Assembly (NCBI GenBank): GCA_027064165.1
Contig: JAMOQE010000057.1
Coordinates: forward strand, 1-34,541
Length of the DNA stretch: 34,541 bases
Source of the DNA: Thermodesulfatator sp.
GTDB taxonomy: Bacteria > Desulfobacterota > Thermodesulfobacteria > Thermodesulfobacteriales > Thermodesulfobacteriaceae
Direction of reading: 5' to 3'
The notes beneath the pieces are model-generated. The model worked only from the letters and a program-made list of their open reading frames with translations. It had not been told where the DNA came from and did no database searches. Of this stretch, positions 8,754-17,655 are shown in pieces. Numbering within the stretch: position 1 is the first letter of the stretch; the number at the start of each line of letters is the position of its first letter. The position numbers and the translations under genes are program-made.

Positions 8754-9185
8754 ATGAAGATAAAGCAGATATCAGTATTTCTGGAGAACAAGAAAGGTAG
8801 GCTTTATGAGGCTCTTAAGGTGCTTCAGGGAGAGAGAGTAAACATAAGGGCACTTTCCATTGCAGACACTTCAGAATTTGGCATTTTGAGGATGATTGTG
8901 GACAAGCCTGAGGAGGCAAAGAAGGCTCTTGAGGAAAATGGCTTTACTGCAAAGCTTACCAATGTGGTGGCAGTTGGGGTAAAGGACGAGCCGGGTGGTC
9001 TTGCAGCAGTTCTTGCCTATCTTTATGAGGCTGATCTAAATGTGGAGTATGTCTATGCCTTTGTAAAAAAGGCAGGAGAAGAGGCAATTGTAGTTATGAG
9101 AACGAGCAACCTGGAAAAGACGATTTCTGTGCTCCAGGAAAAAGGAGTAAAAATATTTAGCTTTGAAGAACTTCTTAATTTTTAA
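8754..9185 (+). CDS. Tandem ACT-domain protein, copy 2
   Basis: A 143-aa protein with two ACT domains (IKQISVFLENKKGRLYEAL, VNIRALSIAD; then AVGVKDEPGGLAAVLAYL, LNVEYVYAFV), homologous to the protein at 5910-6302. The ATG at 8754 is the start: a perfect AAAGGAGGTG ribosome-binding site ends 7 bases before it and covers the upstream in-frame GTG at 8745. Probably senses an aromatic amino acid or a CoA-ligase substrate. It is the last gene of the + strand run; the next gene converges from the other strand 56 bases later. Confidence 0.9.
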   Translation: MKIKQISVFLENKKGRLYEALKVLQGERVNIRALSIADTSEFGILRMIVDKPEEAKKALEENGFTAKLTNVVAVGVKDEPGGLAAVLAYLYEADLNVEYVYAFVKKAGEEAIVVMRTSNLEKTISVLQEKGVKIFSFEELLNF

Positions 9186-9241
9186 CCCAAAATATGTGCT
9201 TTAGCCATTGCAATGCCGTAAGGCATCAGTAGGGCAGGGGG

Positions 9242-11365
9242 TTACATCAATTTTTCCAGGTGTGTGTATTTTAAGTGAAGAATGGTAGGGCCTTTTCTGG
9301 GAAAGAAAACTTTTATTTTTTCTGAGTCTAATACTTCTATTACTTCTCCTTCTCCAAAATGAGGGTGTTTTACAAGATCTCCAGGTTTGAATTCCGCCTG
9401 TGTTTCTTTTGCTCCCTCTTTAATGCTTGGGGACTCTTTTTTTTCTTCACTATAAACTTTCATTAAAGAAGGAGGGATTTCTTTTAAAAATCTTGAAGGC
9501 TTTGCAAGGACTTTTCCTTCTCCGGGCACATAGACGGTGGTGGGAACTATCAGATAAAGCCTTTCCCTGGCCCTGGTTATGGCTACATAAAAAAGCCTCC
9601 TCTCTTCTTCAAGCTCTTCTTCGTTATTTATGCTATAGGAAGAGGGGAATCTCCCATCAACCAGGGAAATGACAAACACGGTGTGCCACTCAAGGCCCTT
9701 TGCAGAGTGCACTGTGGAAAGGGTGAGGTACTCTTCTTTGTCAAACTTTTTCTCTACTTCGTCTGTTTCTACAGGTTCAAGGGCAAGGTCTGCCAGAAAC
9801 TCTTCTGCAGATTCATACTTCTGAGAAAGTGCAATAAGTCCTTCTATGTCTTTTTCTCTGCGATGATAGTCCTCATAATAGACTCTCTGGAAAATAGGCT
9901 CGTAAAACTCCCAGATGGCTGAAAGTTTTTCAAAAAGAGTTTTTTCTCCCTGTTTTTGTAATTCTTTGAGAAGCAAGGCGAATTTTTGAAGCTCTTTCAG
10001 GGAAGAAAACTGCGAGATAATGGTTGAGGGATCAAAAAGTAGCTGAGTTGAACCTTTTAACTTGTTAATAATTTTCTCTGCTGTCCTTGGGCCTATGCCT
10101 TCAAGCAAAAGGAGCACTCTATTCCAGGAAAGAAAATCTAAAGGATTGGTAGAAATTTTTAAGATAGAGAGAAAATCCTTTACATGGGCTGATTCAAGGA
10201 GCTTCATTCCTCCAAACTTTACAAAAGGTATATCCCTTTTGGCAAGCTCAACTTCAAGATCAAAGGAGTGAAAGGCAGAACGGAAAAGCACAGCTATTTG
10301 AGAAAGCTTAATTCCCTTTTCTGTAAGCTCAAGAATTCTGTCTGCTACAAATTTGCTTGATTCTGCTTCATCCCGGGCATAAAAAACTATGGGCTTTTCT
10401 CCTTCTTTTTTCTTGGTATAAAGCACTTTAGTGTACTTAATACGAGCATTTGAGATTACTGCATTGGCAAGGTCTAAGATGGGCTGGGTACTTCTATAAT
10501 TCTCTTCAAGCTTGATAATTTTCGTATTTTTAAATATTTTTGGAAATTCAAAGATGTTTCTGTAGTCTGCCCCGCGGAAACCATAAATGCTCTGTGAATC
10601 ATCTCCTACAACCATTACATTTTGATGCCTTTCTGCCATGTACTTTATAATCTCTCCCTGAAGAGAGTTTGTATCCTGATATTCGTCAACCATAAGGAAT
10701 TCAAACCTTTGTCCCACTTCTTCTCTTACCTGGGGGAAGTTTTTAAGCACCTCAAGCCAGTTTAAAAGGAGATCGTCATAATCCATAAGATAGTGTTCTT
10801 TTTTATAATTTCGGTACTCTATGAAAAGCCGTTCAATCTCTTCAAAGTAGTCTAAAAACTGGGGATACTCCTTGGAAAGCACCTCTTCAAGGCTTTTTTT
10901 CTGATTTATAAGCTTGCTGTGGATGGTGGCAAGGGTATTTTTTCTGGGGAAGCGTTTTTTCTTTTCAGCAAGACCTAAGCTGTTTCTGAGGAGATGAAGG
11001 AGGTCTTCTGCGTCAGATCTATCCAGAATGGTAAAGTTTGCAGGATAGCCTATGAGATGTCCATAAAACCTGAGCATGTATTGAGATACAGAGTGAAAAG
11101 TTCCTCCCATAATTCTGCTACAATCAATTTTTAAGAGGGAACCTGCCCGTTCAACCATTTCTCTTGCAGCTTTTCTGGTAAAAGTAAGAAGAAGAATTTT
11201 TTGAGGAGATACTCCCTGGGCAACGAGATATGCCATGCGGCAGGTAAGGGTACGTGTTTTTCCAGATCCTGCACCTGCTATTACAAGAAGTGGCCCTTCC
11301 ACACTTTTTACCACCTCAAGCTGGGCTGAATTTAGCTCTTTTAAAAACTCAAGTTCTCTTCTCAT
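9242..11365 (-). CDS. UvrD/PcrA-family superfamily I DNA helicase
   Basis: A 707-aa 3'-to-5' ATP-dependent DNA helicase for repair and for clearing replication obstacles. Visible: Walker A VIAGAGSGKT near residues 28-37, Walker B VDEYQDTNS, motif III GDDSQSIYGFRGADYRN, motif IV LEENYRSTQ, motif V TVHSAKGLEW and motif VI YVAITRARERLYL. The last 50 residues (FKPGDLVKHPHFGEGEV) form the Tudor-like PcrA/UvrD C-terminal domain that contacts RNA polymerase in known members. ATG at 11365 is chosen over GTG at 11371 because a TATAAT box ends only 3 bases before the GTG. No ribosome-binding site is seen, so the mRNA may be leaderless. UvrD, PcrA and Rep cannot be separated from sequence alone. Confidence 0.93.
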   Translation of the reverse strand: MRRELEFLKELNSAQLEVVKSVEGPLLVIAGAGSGKTRTLTCRMAYLVAQGVSPQKILLLTFTRKAAREMVERAGSLLKIDCSRIMGGTFHSVSQYMLRFYGHLIGYPANFTILDRSDAEDLLHLLRNSLGLAEKKKRFPRKNTLATIHSKLINQKKSLEEVLSKEYPQFLDYFEEIERLFIEYRNYKKEHYLMDYDDLLLNWLEVLKNFPQVREEVGQRFEFLMVDEYQDTNSLQGEIIKYMAERHQNVMVVGDDSQSIYGFRGADYRNIFEFPKIFKNTKIIKLEENYRSTQPILDLANAVISNARIKYTKVLYTKKKEGEKPIVFYARDEAESSKFVADRILELTEKGIKLSQIAVLFRSAFHSFDLEVELAKRDIPFVKFGGMKLLESAHVKDFLSILKISTNPLDFLSWNRVLLLLEGIGPRTAEKIINKLKGSTQLLFDPSTIISQFSSLKELQKFALLLKELQKQGEKTLFEKLSAIWEFYEPIFQRVYYEDYHRREKDIEGLIALSQKYESAEEFLADLALEPVETDEVEKKFDKEEYLTLSTVHSAKGLEWHTVFVISLVDGRFPSSYSINNEEELEEERRLFYVAITRARERLYLIVPTTVYVPGEGKVLAKPSRFLKEIPPSLMKVYSEEKKESPSIKEGAKETQAEFKPGDLVKHPHFGEGEVIEVLDSEKIKVFFPRKGPTILHLKYTHLEKLM

Positions 11366-11374
11366 AGCCACTTT

Positions 11375-11403
11375 ATTATACCAGCTTGAGAAAACATTAC
11401 AAA
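11375..11403 (-). promoter_or_regulatory. Probable promoter of the helicase gene
   Basis: On the - strand, TATAAT lies at 11380-11375. A TTGTAA hexamer (4 of 6 consensus positions) lies 16 bases upstream at about 11402-11397. The -10 box is 9 bases from the ATG, leaving almost no 5' leader. Confidence 0.5.
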
Positions 11404-11445
11404 CTTTTTTAAGGACCTGGCACTGGTAATTTTGAAATTTCTTAG

Positions 11446-11451
11446 TATATT
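11446..11451 (+). promoter_or_regulatory. Putative -10 box of hemC
   Basis: TATATT ends 12 bases before the hemC ATG in the divergent intergenic region. No convincing -35 element is seen at the correct distance, and there is no Shine-Dalgarno sequence before the ATG, which suggests a very short leader. Position and match to consensus are the only support. Confidence 0.35.
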
Positions 11452-11463
11452 AAGTTTCTTAAA

Positions 11464-12402
11464 ATGGAGAAAGAAAGGCAAATCTTTATTGCTGGCACAA
11501 GAGGTAGTAAGCTTGCCCTTGCTCAGACAGACTGGGTCATAGCAGAGCTTAAAAAGAACTTCCCTGAAATCAGCTTTGAGAAAAAAATCATCAAAACTAC
11601 AGGGGATAAAATTCTTAACTCACCTCTCAGCAAAATAGGTGGAAAGGGGCTTTTTGTAAAAGAAATAGAAGAGGCACTTCTTGCAGGAGAGGTGGACTTT
11701 GCTGTGCACAGCATGAAAGATGTGCCAGCAGAACTTCCAGAAGGCCTTGAGATTTTCTGTATTCCAAGGAGGGAGTCTCCCTGGGATGTACTTATAACAG
11801 AATATTTTTCTCTCAGAGATTTGCCACAGGGAGCAACCCTTGGTACAAGTAGCCTGAGAAGAAGTGCCCAGATAAAGAAAATAAGGAGGGATCTTGAGAT
11901 AAAGCCTCTTAGGGGAAATGTGGATACCCGCCTCAGGAAGTGGAGGGAGGGGCAGTTTGATGCCATAATTCTTGCAGAAGCAGGGCTAAAAAGGCTTGGC
12001 ATTGAGCTACCACAGGCAAAGAGGCTCACTCTTTCTGAGCTTATTCCAGCAGTGGGTCAGGGGGCTCTTGGTATAGAGGTGAGAGCTGAGGATAGCCAGA
12101 TTAAAGTTCTTCTCTCTGCTATTCACTGTGAGGAGACAGCCCTTTGCGTTACTGCAGAAAGAGAATTTTTGCGGGTTATGGAAGGGGGCTGTCAGGTGCC
12201 TCTTGGAGCTTATGCCTGGATTGAGAATAATCGTCTTTTTATAGCAGGGTTTGTAAGTGACCTTGAAGGGGAGAGATTTTATAGGGCAGAGGAGGAAGGC
12301 AGGCCTGAGGAAGCTTCTTTTCTTGGAGAAAAGCTTGCCAGGAGGCTTTTAAAAATGGGAGGAGAAGAGGTGCTCAAAGAAATTTACGGAGGAACACAAT
12401 GA
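11464..12402 (+). CDS. hemC: Porphobilinogen deaminase (hydroxymethylbilane synthase)
   Basis: A 312-aa cytosolic enzyme that polymerises four porphobilinogens into hydroxymethylbilane. Visible: GTRGSKLALAQTDWV at the N-terminus, FVKEIEEALL, AVHSMKDVPAELPEGL, the arginine-rich TSSLRRSAQI and GNVDTRLRK blocks, and EGGCQVPLGAYA with the dipyrromethane-carrying Cys243. Length is normal for the family. No ribosome-binding site precedes ATG 11464; see the -10 box just upstream. The stop overlaps the start of cobA-hemD as ATGA, so the next two steps of the pathway are translationally coupled. Confidence 0.96.
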   Translation: MEKERQIFIAGTRGSKLALAQTDWVIAELKKNFPEISFEKKIIKTTGDKILNSPLSKIGGKGLFVKEIEEALLAGEVDFAVHSMKDVPAELPEGLEIFCIPRRESPWDVLITEYFSLRDLPQGATLGTSSLRRSAQIKKIRRDLEIKPLRGNVDTRLRKWREGQFDAIILAEAGLKRLGIELPQAKRLTLSELIPAVGQGALGIEVRAEDSQIKVLLSAIHCEETALCVTAEREFLRVMEGGCQVPLGAYAWIENNRLFIAGFVSDLEGERFYRAEEEGRPEEASFLGEKLARRLLKMGGEEVLKEIYGGTQ

Positions 12403-13904
12403 AAGCCGGGAAGGTATTTCTCGTTGGAGCAGGGCCCGGAGATCCTGAGCTTATTACTCTTAAGGCAAAAAAGCTAATTGAAAAGGCTGAAGTCCTTGTC
12501 TATGACTATCTTGCAAATGAAGAGCTGCTTAATTTTGCCCCGGAAAAAGCAGAGAAAATATATGTAGGGAAAAAAGGAGGGGCACACACCCTTCCTCAGG
12601 AGGAAATAAACAAGCTTCTTGTGAAAAAGGCAAAGGAGGGAAAACTCGTTGTCAGGTTAAAAGGAGGAGATCCTTTTCTTTTTGGAAGGGGGGGAGAGGA
12701 GGCAGAAGTACTTGCAGAGAAAGGGATTCCTTTTGAAGTGGTGCCTGGCATTACTTCTGCCATAGCAGTGCCTGCCTACGCAGGAATTCCTGTGACCCAC
12801 AGGAACTTTACTTCAACCCTTGCCATTATTACAGGGCACGAGGCAGAGGGAAAAGAAGAAAGTAGCATCAATTTTGAGGCTTTATCCAGGCTTGGTACTC
12901 TGGTGTTTCTCATGGGAATGAAAAATCTACCTTTTATTGCAAAGAGGCTTGTTGAGTGCGGCAAAAGTGAGGAAACCCCAGTTGCTGTAATAAGATGGGG
13001 AACCACAGAGAAACAGAAAACAGTAGTGGGAAATCTTAAAAACATTGTAGAAAGAGTAAAAGAAGCAAGGCTTACTGCTCCGGCTATTATTGTAATAGGC
13101 GAGGTGGTAAAACTGAGAGATAAACTTTCCTGGTTTGAAAAAAGGCCTCTTTTTGGGAAGAGAATTCTTATTACAAGAACGAGAAAACAGGCAAGCAAGC
13201 TGAGTGAAAAACTCTCAGAGCTTGGGGCAAGGTGCTATCAGGTGCCAACTATTGAAATAAAACCTCTCAAAAATCCTGAAATTGCAGAAGAAATAAGGAA
13301 GCTTGAGTCTTATAATTGGCTTATTTTCACCTCAGAAAATGGGGTGGAAGTATTCTTTGAGAGGCTTTTTGAAGAGAATCTTGACACAAGAGCTCTTTCT
13401 GGAGTAAAAATTGCTGCTATTGGCTCCGGAACAAAAAAGAAACTTCTCAATTATGGCATTAAGGCAGATGTTGTGCCAGATGGTTCCTTTACTCAGGAAG
13501 GGCTCCTTGAGGCCTTTGATTCGGTAGATCTTGCAGGAAAGAGAGTACTCATTGCAAGGGCAAAAAAGGCAAGGAATGTGCTTCCTAAAGGACTTGAAGA
13601 GAGGGGAGCTTTTGTTAAAGTGCTTCCTGTTTACGAAACGATTTGCCCGGAAGACTCAAGGGAAAAGTTAATAGGACTTTTAAAAGAAGGAGTGGATGTG
13701 ATTACCTTTACAAGCTCTTCCACAGTGGAAAACTTTTTTAAGCTCCTTGGAGAAGAGAAAGAGCTCCTTTCAGGAGTAAAGTTTGCCTCCATAGGCCCTA
13801 TCACTTCCCAGACTTTGAAGGAGTATGGCTTTGAGCCTCACATAGAGGCAGAGGTACACACTATAGATGGCCTTGTAGAGGCAATTTTAAGGTATTTTTA
13901 TTAA
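12399..13904 (+). CDS. cobA-hemD: Uroporphyrinogen-III C-methyltransferase / uroporphyrinogen-III synthase fusion
   Basis: A 501-aa bifunctional protein. Residues 1 to about 245 are the SAM-dependent CobA/SUMT domain: [44 protein letters not shown] and the [20 protein letters not shown] block. Residues about 250-501 are HemD ([47 protein letters not shown]). It closes hydroxymethylbilane to uroporphyrinogen III and methylates it to precorrin-2, the branch point to siroheme (sulfite reductase), B12 and, by the alternative route, heme. Ribosome-binding site GGAGG at 12388-12392. Such fusions are common in Firmicutes and anaerobic Deltaproteobacteria. Confidence 0.95.
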   Translation: MKAGKVFLVGAGPGDPELITLKAKKLIEKAEVLVYDYLANEELLNFAPEKAEKIYVGKKGGAHTLPQEEINKLLVKKAKEGKLVVRLKGGDPFLFGRGGEEAEVLAEKGIPFEVVPGITSAIAVPAYAGIPVTHRNFTSTLAIITGHEAEGKEESSINFEALSRLGTLVFLMGMKNLPFIAKRLVECGKSEETPVAVIRWGTTEKQKTVVGNLKNIVERVKEARLTAPAIIVIGEVVKLRDKLSWFEKRPLFGKRILITRTRKQASKLSEKLSELGARCYQVPTIEIKPLKNPEIAEEIRKLESYNWLIFTSENGVEVFFERLFEENLDTRALSGVKIAAIGSGTKKKLLNYGIKADVVPDGSFTQEGLLEAFDSVDLAGKRVLIARAKKARNVLPKGLEERGAFVKVLPVYETICPEDSREKLIGLLKEGVDVITFTSSSTVENFFKLLGEEKELLSGVKFASIGPITSQTLKEYGFEPHIEAEVHTIDGLVEAILRYFY

Positions 13905-13914
13905 GGAGGGAAAA

Positions 13915-15126
13915 ATGAATCTTAAGCCTGGGGAGGCTCTTGAGTATCTAAAAAGGGGAGTGGTTGATCTTATAGAAGAGGAGGAACTCCTCAAAAAGCT
14001 TGAAAAATCCTACAAAGAAGGAAGGCCGCTTAAAATAAAGGCAGGCTTTGATCCCACTGCTCCTGATCTTCACTTAGGGCATACTGTGCTTCTCCGTAAG
14101 ATGAAACACTTCCAGGATCTTGGACACGAGGTTTACTTTGTAATAGGAGACTTTACAGGAATGATAGGAGATCCCACAGGTAAGTCCGAGACAAGGCCAG
14201 CCCTTACAAAGGAGCAGGTGCTTAAAAATGCAGAAACATACAAGGCTCAGGTCTTTAAGGTGCTTGATCCAGAGAGGACGAAAGTGGTGTTTAACAGCAC
14301 CTGGCTTGGGAAGCTTGGGGCAGAAGGTGTAATCAGGCTTTGTGCAAAATACACTGTTGCCCGTATGCTTGAAAGAGATGATTTTAAAAAACGCTGGGAG
14401 GCAGGAAGGCCCATTGCCATTCACGAGCTTCTTTATCCCCTTTTTCAGGCCTATGACTCTGTTGCACTTTCTGCAGATGTAGAGCTTGGAGGTACAGATC
14501 AGCTTTTTAATCTCCTTGTGGGAAGGCACATCCAGAGAGAATACGGTCAGGAGCCCCAGGTAATCATGACAGTGCCTATTCTGGAAGGACTTGACGGCGT
14601 GCAAAAGATGAGCAAAAGCCTTGGAAATTATGTTGGCATAACAGAGCCTCCTTTTCAGATGTTTGGTAAAATTATGTCTATACCTGATGAGCTTATGTGG
14701 CGCTATTATGAACTTTTAACTGATGTGCCTCTTAACGAACTTTCCCGTATGAAAAAGGAAGTTGAAGAAGGGAAAGCCCATCCAAAGGAGATAAAAAAGA
14801 GACTTGCAAGGATTATAGTGACAGAGTTTCACTCAGAGGAAGAGGCAATAAAGGCTGAGGAAGAATTTGAGAGGGTTTTTGCTAAAAAAGAGGCTCCAAA
14901 GGAGCTTCCTGTGTTTGAGGCAGGGGCAGGGGAGATATGGTTACCTGGATTTTTAAGAGACAATAAGATTCTCCCAAGCTCTTCTGAAGCAAGGAGATTT
15001 ATAAGGCAGGGAGCCATTGACATAAACGGAGAGAAAGTAAAAGAGGAGAAGCTGAACTTAGCTCCAGGTGAATATGTTCTCAGAATAGGCAAGAAGAAGT
15101 TTATAAAGCTTATTGTAAAAGGCTAA
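13915..15126 (+). CDS. tyrS: Tyrosyl-tRNA synthetase
   Basis: A 403-aa class I aminoacyl-tRNA synthetase that charges tRNA-Tyr. Visible: [16 protein letters not shown] (HIGH-type motif), [32 protein letters not shown], and [11 protein letters not shown] (about residues 231-235 for KMSKS). A C-terminal S4 RNA-binding domain begins near 340 ([19 protein letters not shown]). The architecture matches the shorter bacterial TyrZ-like subtype. It has an AAGGAGGG ribosome-binding site and starts 10 bases after cobA-hemD. Its stop overlaps the convergent HIT gene by 4 bases. Confidence 0.96.
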   Translation: MNLKPGEALEYLKRGVVDLIEEEELLKKLEKSYKEGRPLKIKAGFDPTAPDLHLGHTVLLRKMKHFQDLGHEVYFVIGDFTGMIGDPTGKSETRPALTKEQVLKNAETYKAQVFKVLDPERTKVVFNSTWLGKLGAEGVIRLCAKYTVARMLERDDFKKRWEAGRPIAIHELLYPLFQAYDSVALSADVELGGTDQLFNLLVGRHIQREYGQEPQVIMTVPILEGLDGVQKMSKSLGNYVGITEPPFQMFGKIMSIPDELMWRYYELLTDVPLNELSRMKKEVEEGKAHPKEIKKRLARIIVTEFHSEEEAIKAEEEFERVFAKKEAPKELPVFEAGAGEIWLPGFLRDNKILPSSSEARRFIRQGAIDINGEKVKEEKLNLAPGEYVLRIGKKKFIKLIVKG

Positions 15127-15614
15127 ATTTTGAGCTCCTGAAAATAGGGAAAGAGTTTTCTATAAAGGGTTAGGAGGTGCTGGGAGATTAAGTGGACATC
15201 ATCAAGTACTGCGAGAAAGTTTAAGTCCCCTTCCCAGCGTGGTACAAGTTGAAGATGCAGGTGTTCAGGATATCCTGCCCCTGCTACTTTTCCGAGGTTA
15301 AAGCCTGCGTTAAAACCATGAGGCTTCAGCACTTCTTTGAGAATTTTTATTGCCTCCTGGCACATTTTCATCATTGCAAGAAGTTCGTCCTCTGGAAGCT
15401 TTTCCAGTTCTCCTATATGACTCTTAGGTGCAATAAGGAGGTGGCCTGTGGTATAGGGAAACTTGTTCATAATAACAAGCACTTTATCACTACGATAAAG
15501 AATAAGCCTTTCTTCATCAGGAAGAGGACCTTCAGGAGGACAGAAAATGCATCCCGGCTCTCTTTTACCTCCTACATACTCTCCTCTCCATGGAGCCCAC
15601 ATTACTTTGCGCAT
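15123..15614 (-). CDS. HIT-family nucleotide hydrolase/phosphorylase
   Basis: A 163-aa protein of the histidine-triad superfamily, close to the AP4A-phosphorylase-like group. The N-terminus WAPWRGEYV, the GCIFC segment with its cysteine pair, [21 protein letters not shown] and the catalytic triad [11 protein letters not shown] near the C-terminal part are visible. These enzymes hydrolyse or phosphorolyse nucleotide phosphoesters such as AP4A; the true substrate here is unknown. ATG at 15614 is chosen because GGGAGG lies about 10 bases upstream; the GTG at 15632 would sit on top of that site. Confidence 0.9.
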   Translation of the reverse strand: MRKVMWAPWRGEYVGGKREPGCIFCPPEGPLPDEERLILYRSDKVLVIMNKFPYTTGHLLIAPKSHIGELEKLPEDELLAMMKMCQEAIKILKEVLKPHGFNAGFNLGKVAGAGYPEHLHLQLVPRWEGDLNFLAVLDDVHLISQHLLTLYRKLFPYFQELKI

Positions 15615-15660
15615 CAAACTTATACCTCCCACTTTTTCTCTATAAAATTACCACACAATT

Positions 15661-15708
15661 TTTATATTTCCATCCTGTAATTGCACAATTCAAAGAATGT
15701 TTTATACT
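15661..15708. promoter_or_regulatory. Back-to-back divergent promoters sharing a dyad
   Basis: + strand: TTGCAC (15681-15686), 16-base spacer, TATACT (15703-15708), then the flippase ATG at 15716. - strand: TTGTGC (15688-15683), 16-base spacer, TATAAA (15666-15661), upstream of the HIT gene. The two -35 elements overlap in the dyad AATTGCACAATT at 15679-15690. Seen directly; activity is inference. Confidence 0.45.
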
Positions 15709-15715
15709 TTGGCAA

Positions 15716-16678
15716 ATGCAGAAGAATCTGATTTTTGGCTTTTTTATCACCCTTTTTATTGCGGGATTTTCTTTTTGGTTAATTTTTCGCCAGATTCCTT
15801 TTGTTTCACTGTGTCATGTGCTTCCAGGGCTTCATAAGGGCTACCTTTTTTTAAGCTTGCTTTCGCTTTGTCTTTTTCATACCTGTGACACTTTCAGGGT
15901 ATGGATAATTTCAAGGGCTGTAGGAATTCATTATTCTCCTTTTTATGGATATGTAATTTCTCTTGTCAGCACTTTTGGTGCTACTATAACTCCTGCCCAT
16001 GTGGGAGGGGACATTTTGCCCTTTTATACTATAAAAAGAAAAGGAGAATACGAATTTTATCAAATAATGAGTGTGATTACGCTAAAAAGCGCAGCTGGTT
16101 TCTTTTTTTACATAGTATGTTTACCATGGGCAGTAAAAGCACTTTTTGAAAGACCCGCACAAACAAAAGAATTGTTATTTCTTCTCTCTTTTATTCTTGC
16201 ACTTTCAGGAGTAGCTTTTTTTATCTGGCAGGTATTATTTAAAAATAACAGAGCAATTTTAAAACAAATCTTTTCCAAAAAGCTTCGGAAGATTATTTTT
16301 AACTACATTTCCACTTGTGCGGAATTTTTTAGAAATAAAAAAGGGGTCTTTTTTATTTCAGTGCTTCTTAGTTTTGGCCTTTATATTTCACTTATTTTTA
16401 TAGGAATATTTTTAGTAAAAGCCTTTTCTCCAAAAGCGCATATAAAAGAAATTTTCTTTTCCCAACTTCCCTTAATTTATGCCATCTTTCTCAGCCCCAC
16501 TCCTGGCGGAAGCGGAGTAGGGGAGCTTGGAGCAATTCCTGTTTTTAGACCTTTTTTACCCTTTTCCTATCTTGGAACTTTTGCCCTGGTCTGGCGTATT
16601 TTCTCACAATATCTGAGTGCACTGGGAGGAGGCTTAACCCTTCTCTTCCTGATTTTTAAGGATTGGCAAAAAAAATGA
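15716..16678 (+). CDS. Lysylphosphatidylglycerol synthase-TM/UPF0104-type flippase-like membrane protein
   Basis: A 320-aa integral membrane protein of the YbhN/UPF0104 (LPG synthase TM region) family, with about eight hydrophobic segments. Family-like blocks are VSTFGATITPAHVGGDILPFY in the first half and the C-terminal SPTPGGSGVGELGAIPVF loop, the usual 'P-GG-G--E' signature. Members are thought to flip or modify lipids in the cytoplasmic membrane; the substrate is unknown. ATG at 15716 is preferred because a TATACT box ends 7 bases before it; the open frame extends back to 15590, but that part overlaps the HIT gene and reads as non-membrane noise. No ribosome-binding site. The stop overlaps the lpxK start (ATGA), suggesting a role in envelope lipid handling. 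Confidence 0.82.
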   Translation: MQKNLIFGFFITLFIAGFSFWLIFRQIPFVSLCHVLPGLHKGYLFLSLLSLCLFHTCDTFRVWIISRAVGIHYSPFYGYVISLVSTFGATITPAHVGGDILPFYTIKRKGEYEFYQIMSVITLKSAAGFFFYIVCLPWAVKALFERPAQTKELLFLLSFILALSGVAFFIWQVLFKNNRAILKQIFSKKLRKIIFNYISTCAEFFRNKKGVFFISVLLSFGLYISLIFIGIFLVKAFSPKAHIKEIFFSQLPLIYAIFLSPTPGGSGVGELGAIPVFRPFLPFSYLGTFALVWRIFSQYLSALGGGLTLLFLIFKDWQKK

Positions 16679-17640
16679 GGACTTTTTACTTAAATCCGTA
16701 TTTCTGGGGGATGAAGCTTAGAGAAGTGCTTTATCAAAAAAGTATATTGCCTTCTTTTAAAGTGGGTGTTCCAGTTATTTCAGCAGGTAATATTTCTATG
16801 GGAGGAACCGGGAAGACTTCTTTAGTGAGGTGGCTTGTAGAAAATTTTTCTTCCCTCTTCAAAATTGGTGTGCTCTCCAGAGGTTACGGAAGAAACACCA
16901 GGGGCACAGTGCTTGTGGCAAAAGATGGAGAACTCCTGGGAACTCCTGAGAGAGCTGGAGATGAACCTTATCTTTTAGGATTTTACTTTCAAAGAAAGGA
17001 AATTCCTGTTAGCATAGTGGTTGACGAGGATAGAGTAAGGGGAGCAAAGTTTTTGATTAAAGAGTGTAAGGTTGATTTAATAATTCTTGACGATGGCTTT
17101 CAGCACTTAAGACTCAAGCGGGATCTTGACATAGTGCTTCTTAAAAAGGGAGACTTAAAAGCCAGGGTCTTTCCTTTTGGAAGACTGAGGGAGCCTATTT
17201 CTTCTTTAAAAAGAGCAGATGCCGTTGTGCTCATGTATCAGGAGGTTGAGCCTTTTGACTTTCAATTTGAAGACAAGCCCGTTTTTAAGGCCTGGAGAAA
17301 AGATTGGAAAATATGGAGTGCAGATCTTTCCTATTCTTTTTCTCCTGGAGAGCTTAGAGGGAAAAGTTTTATAGCTTTTTGCGGCCTTGGGGATAACAAG
17401 CAATTTTTTAGAACATTAAAAAGTCTTGGAATAAATTTAGAAGCAGAGCTCGGTTTTAAAGATCACTTTGATTATAAAAATTTTAAATTGCAACCGGATA
17501 GACTATATATTACTACCTTAAAAGATGCAGTAAAGCTTCCTTTTTTTTCTAATTTGTTTATTCTTGATTTTTCTCTTGAAATTAAAGGCTTAAAGGAATT
17601 TGTTGAAAATTTTTTGAAAGGTGAGAAAATTTTTATATAA
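16675..17640 (+). CDS. lpxK: Tetraacyldisaccharide 4'-kinase
   Basis: A 321-aa membrane-associated kinase that phosphorylates the 4' position of the lipid A disaccharide precursor, implying an LPS outer membrane. Visible: N-terminal YLNPYFWGMKLREVLY, Walker A SAGNISMGGTGKTSLV, LSRGYGRNTRGT, DEPYLLG and the Walker B-like LIILDDGFQHLRLKRDLDIV. ATG 16675 overlaps the upstream stop by ATGA; the alternative TTG at 16663 directly abuts the AAGGA motif and is less likely. The length is typical for the family. Confidence 0.95.
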   Translation: MRTFYLNPYFWGMKLREVLYQKSILPSFKVGVPVISAGNISMGGTGKTSLVRWLVENFSSLFKIGVLSRGYGRNTRGTVLVAKDGELLGTPERAGDEPYLLGFYFQRKEIPVSIVVDEDRVRGAKFLIKECKVDLIILDDGFQHLRLKRDLDIVLLKKGDLKARVFPFGRLREPISSLKRADAVVLMYQEVEPFDFQFEDKPVFKAWRKDWKIWSADLSYSFSPGELRGKSFIAFCGLGDNKQFFRTLKSLGINLEAELGFKDHFDYKNFKLQPDRLYITTLKDAVKLPFFSNLFILDFSLEIKGLKEFVENFLKGEKIFI

Positions 17641-17655
17641 AAAAAGGAGGCAAAA

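Noticed and set aside
9213-9226. ATGCC-GTAA-GGCAT hairpin between the convergent ACT and helicase genes, considered as a terminator
   Set aside because: Only 5 base pairs and no T-run on either strand; too weak to call.
14074-14604. 176-codon - strand ORF inside tyrS
   Set aside because: Fully antisense to conserved TyrRS motifs, with no ribosome-binding site or neighbour logic.
15249-15680. 143-codon + strand ORF over the HIT gene
   Set aside because: Cys- and Phe-rich translation antisense to a clear HIT protein; a shadow of its codon use.
15590-15715. Upstream extension of the flippase-like gene to 15590
   Set aside because: It would overlap the HIT gene and both promoters, and the extra 42 residues do not look like a membrane protein start.
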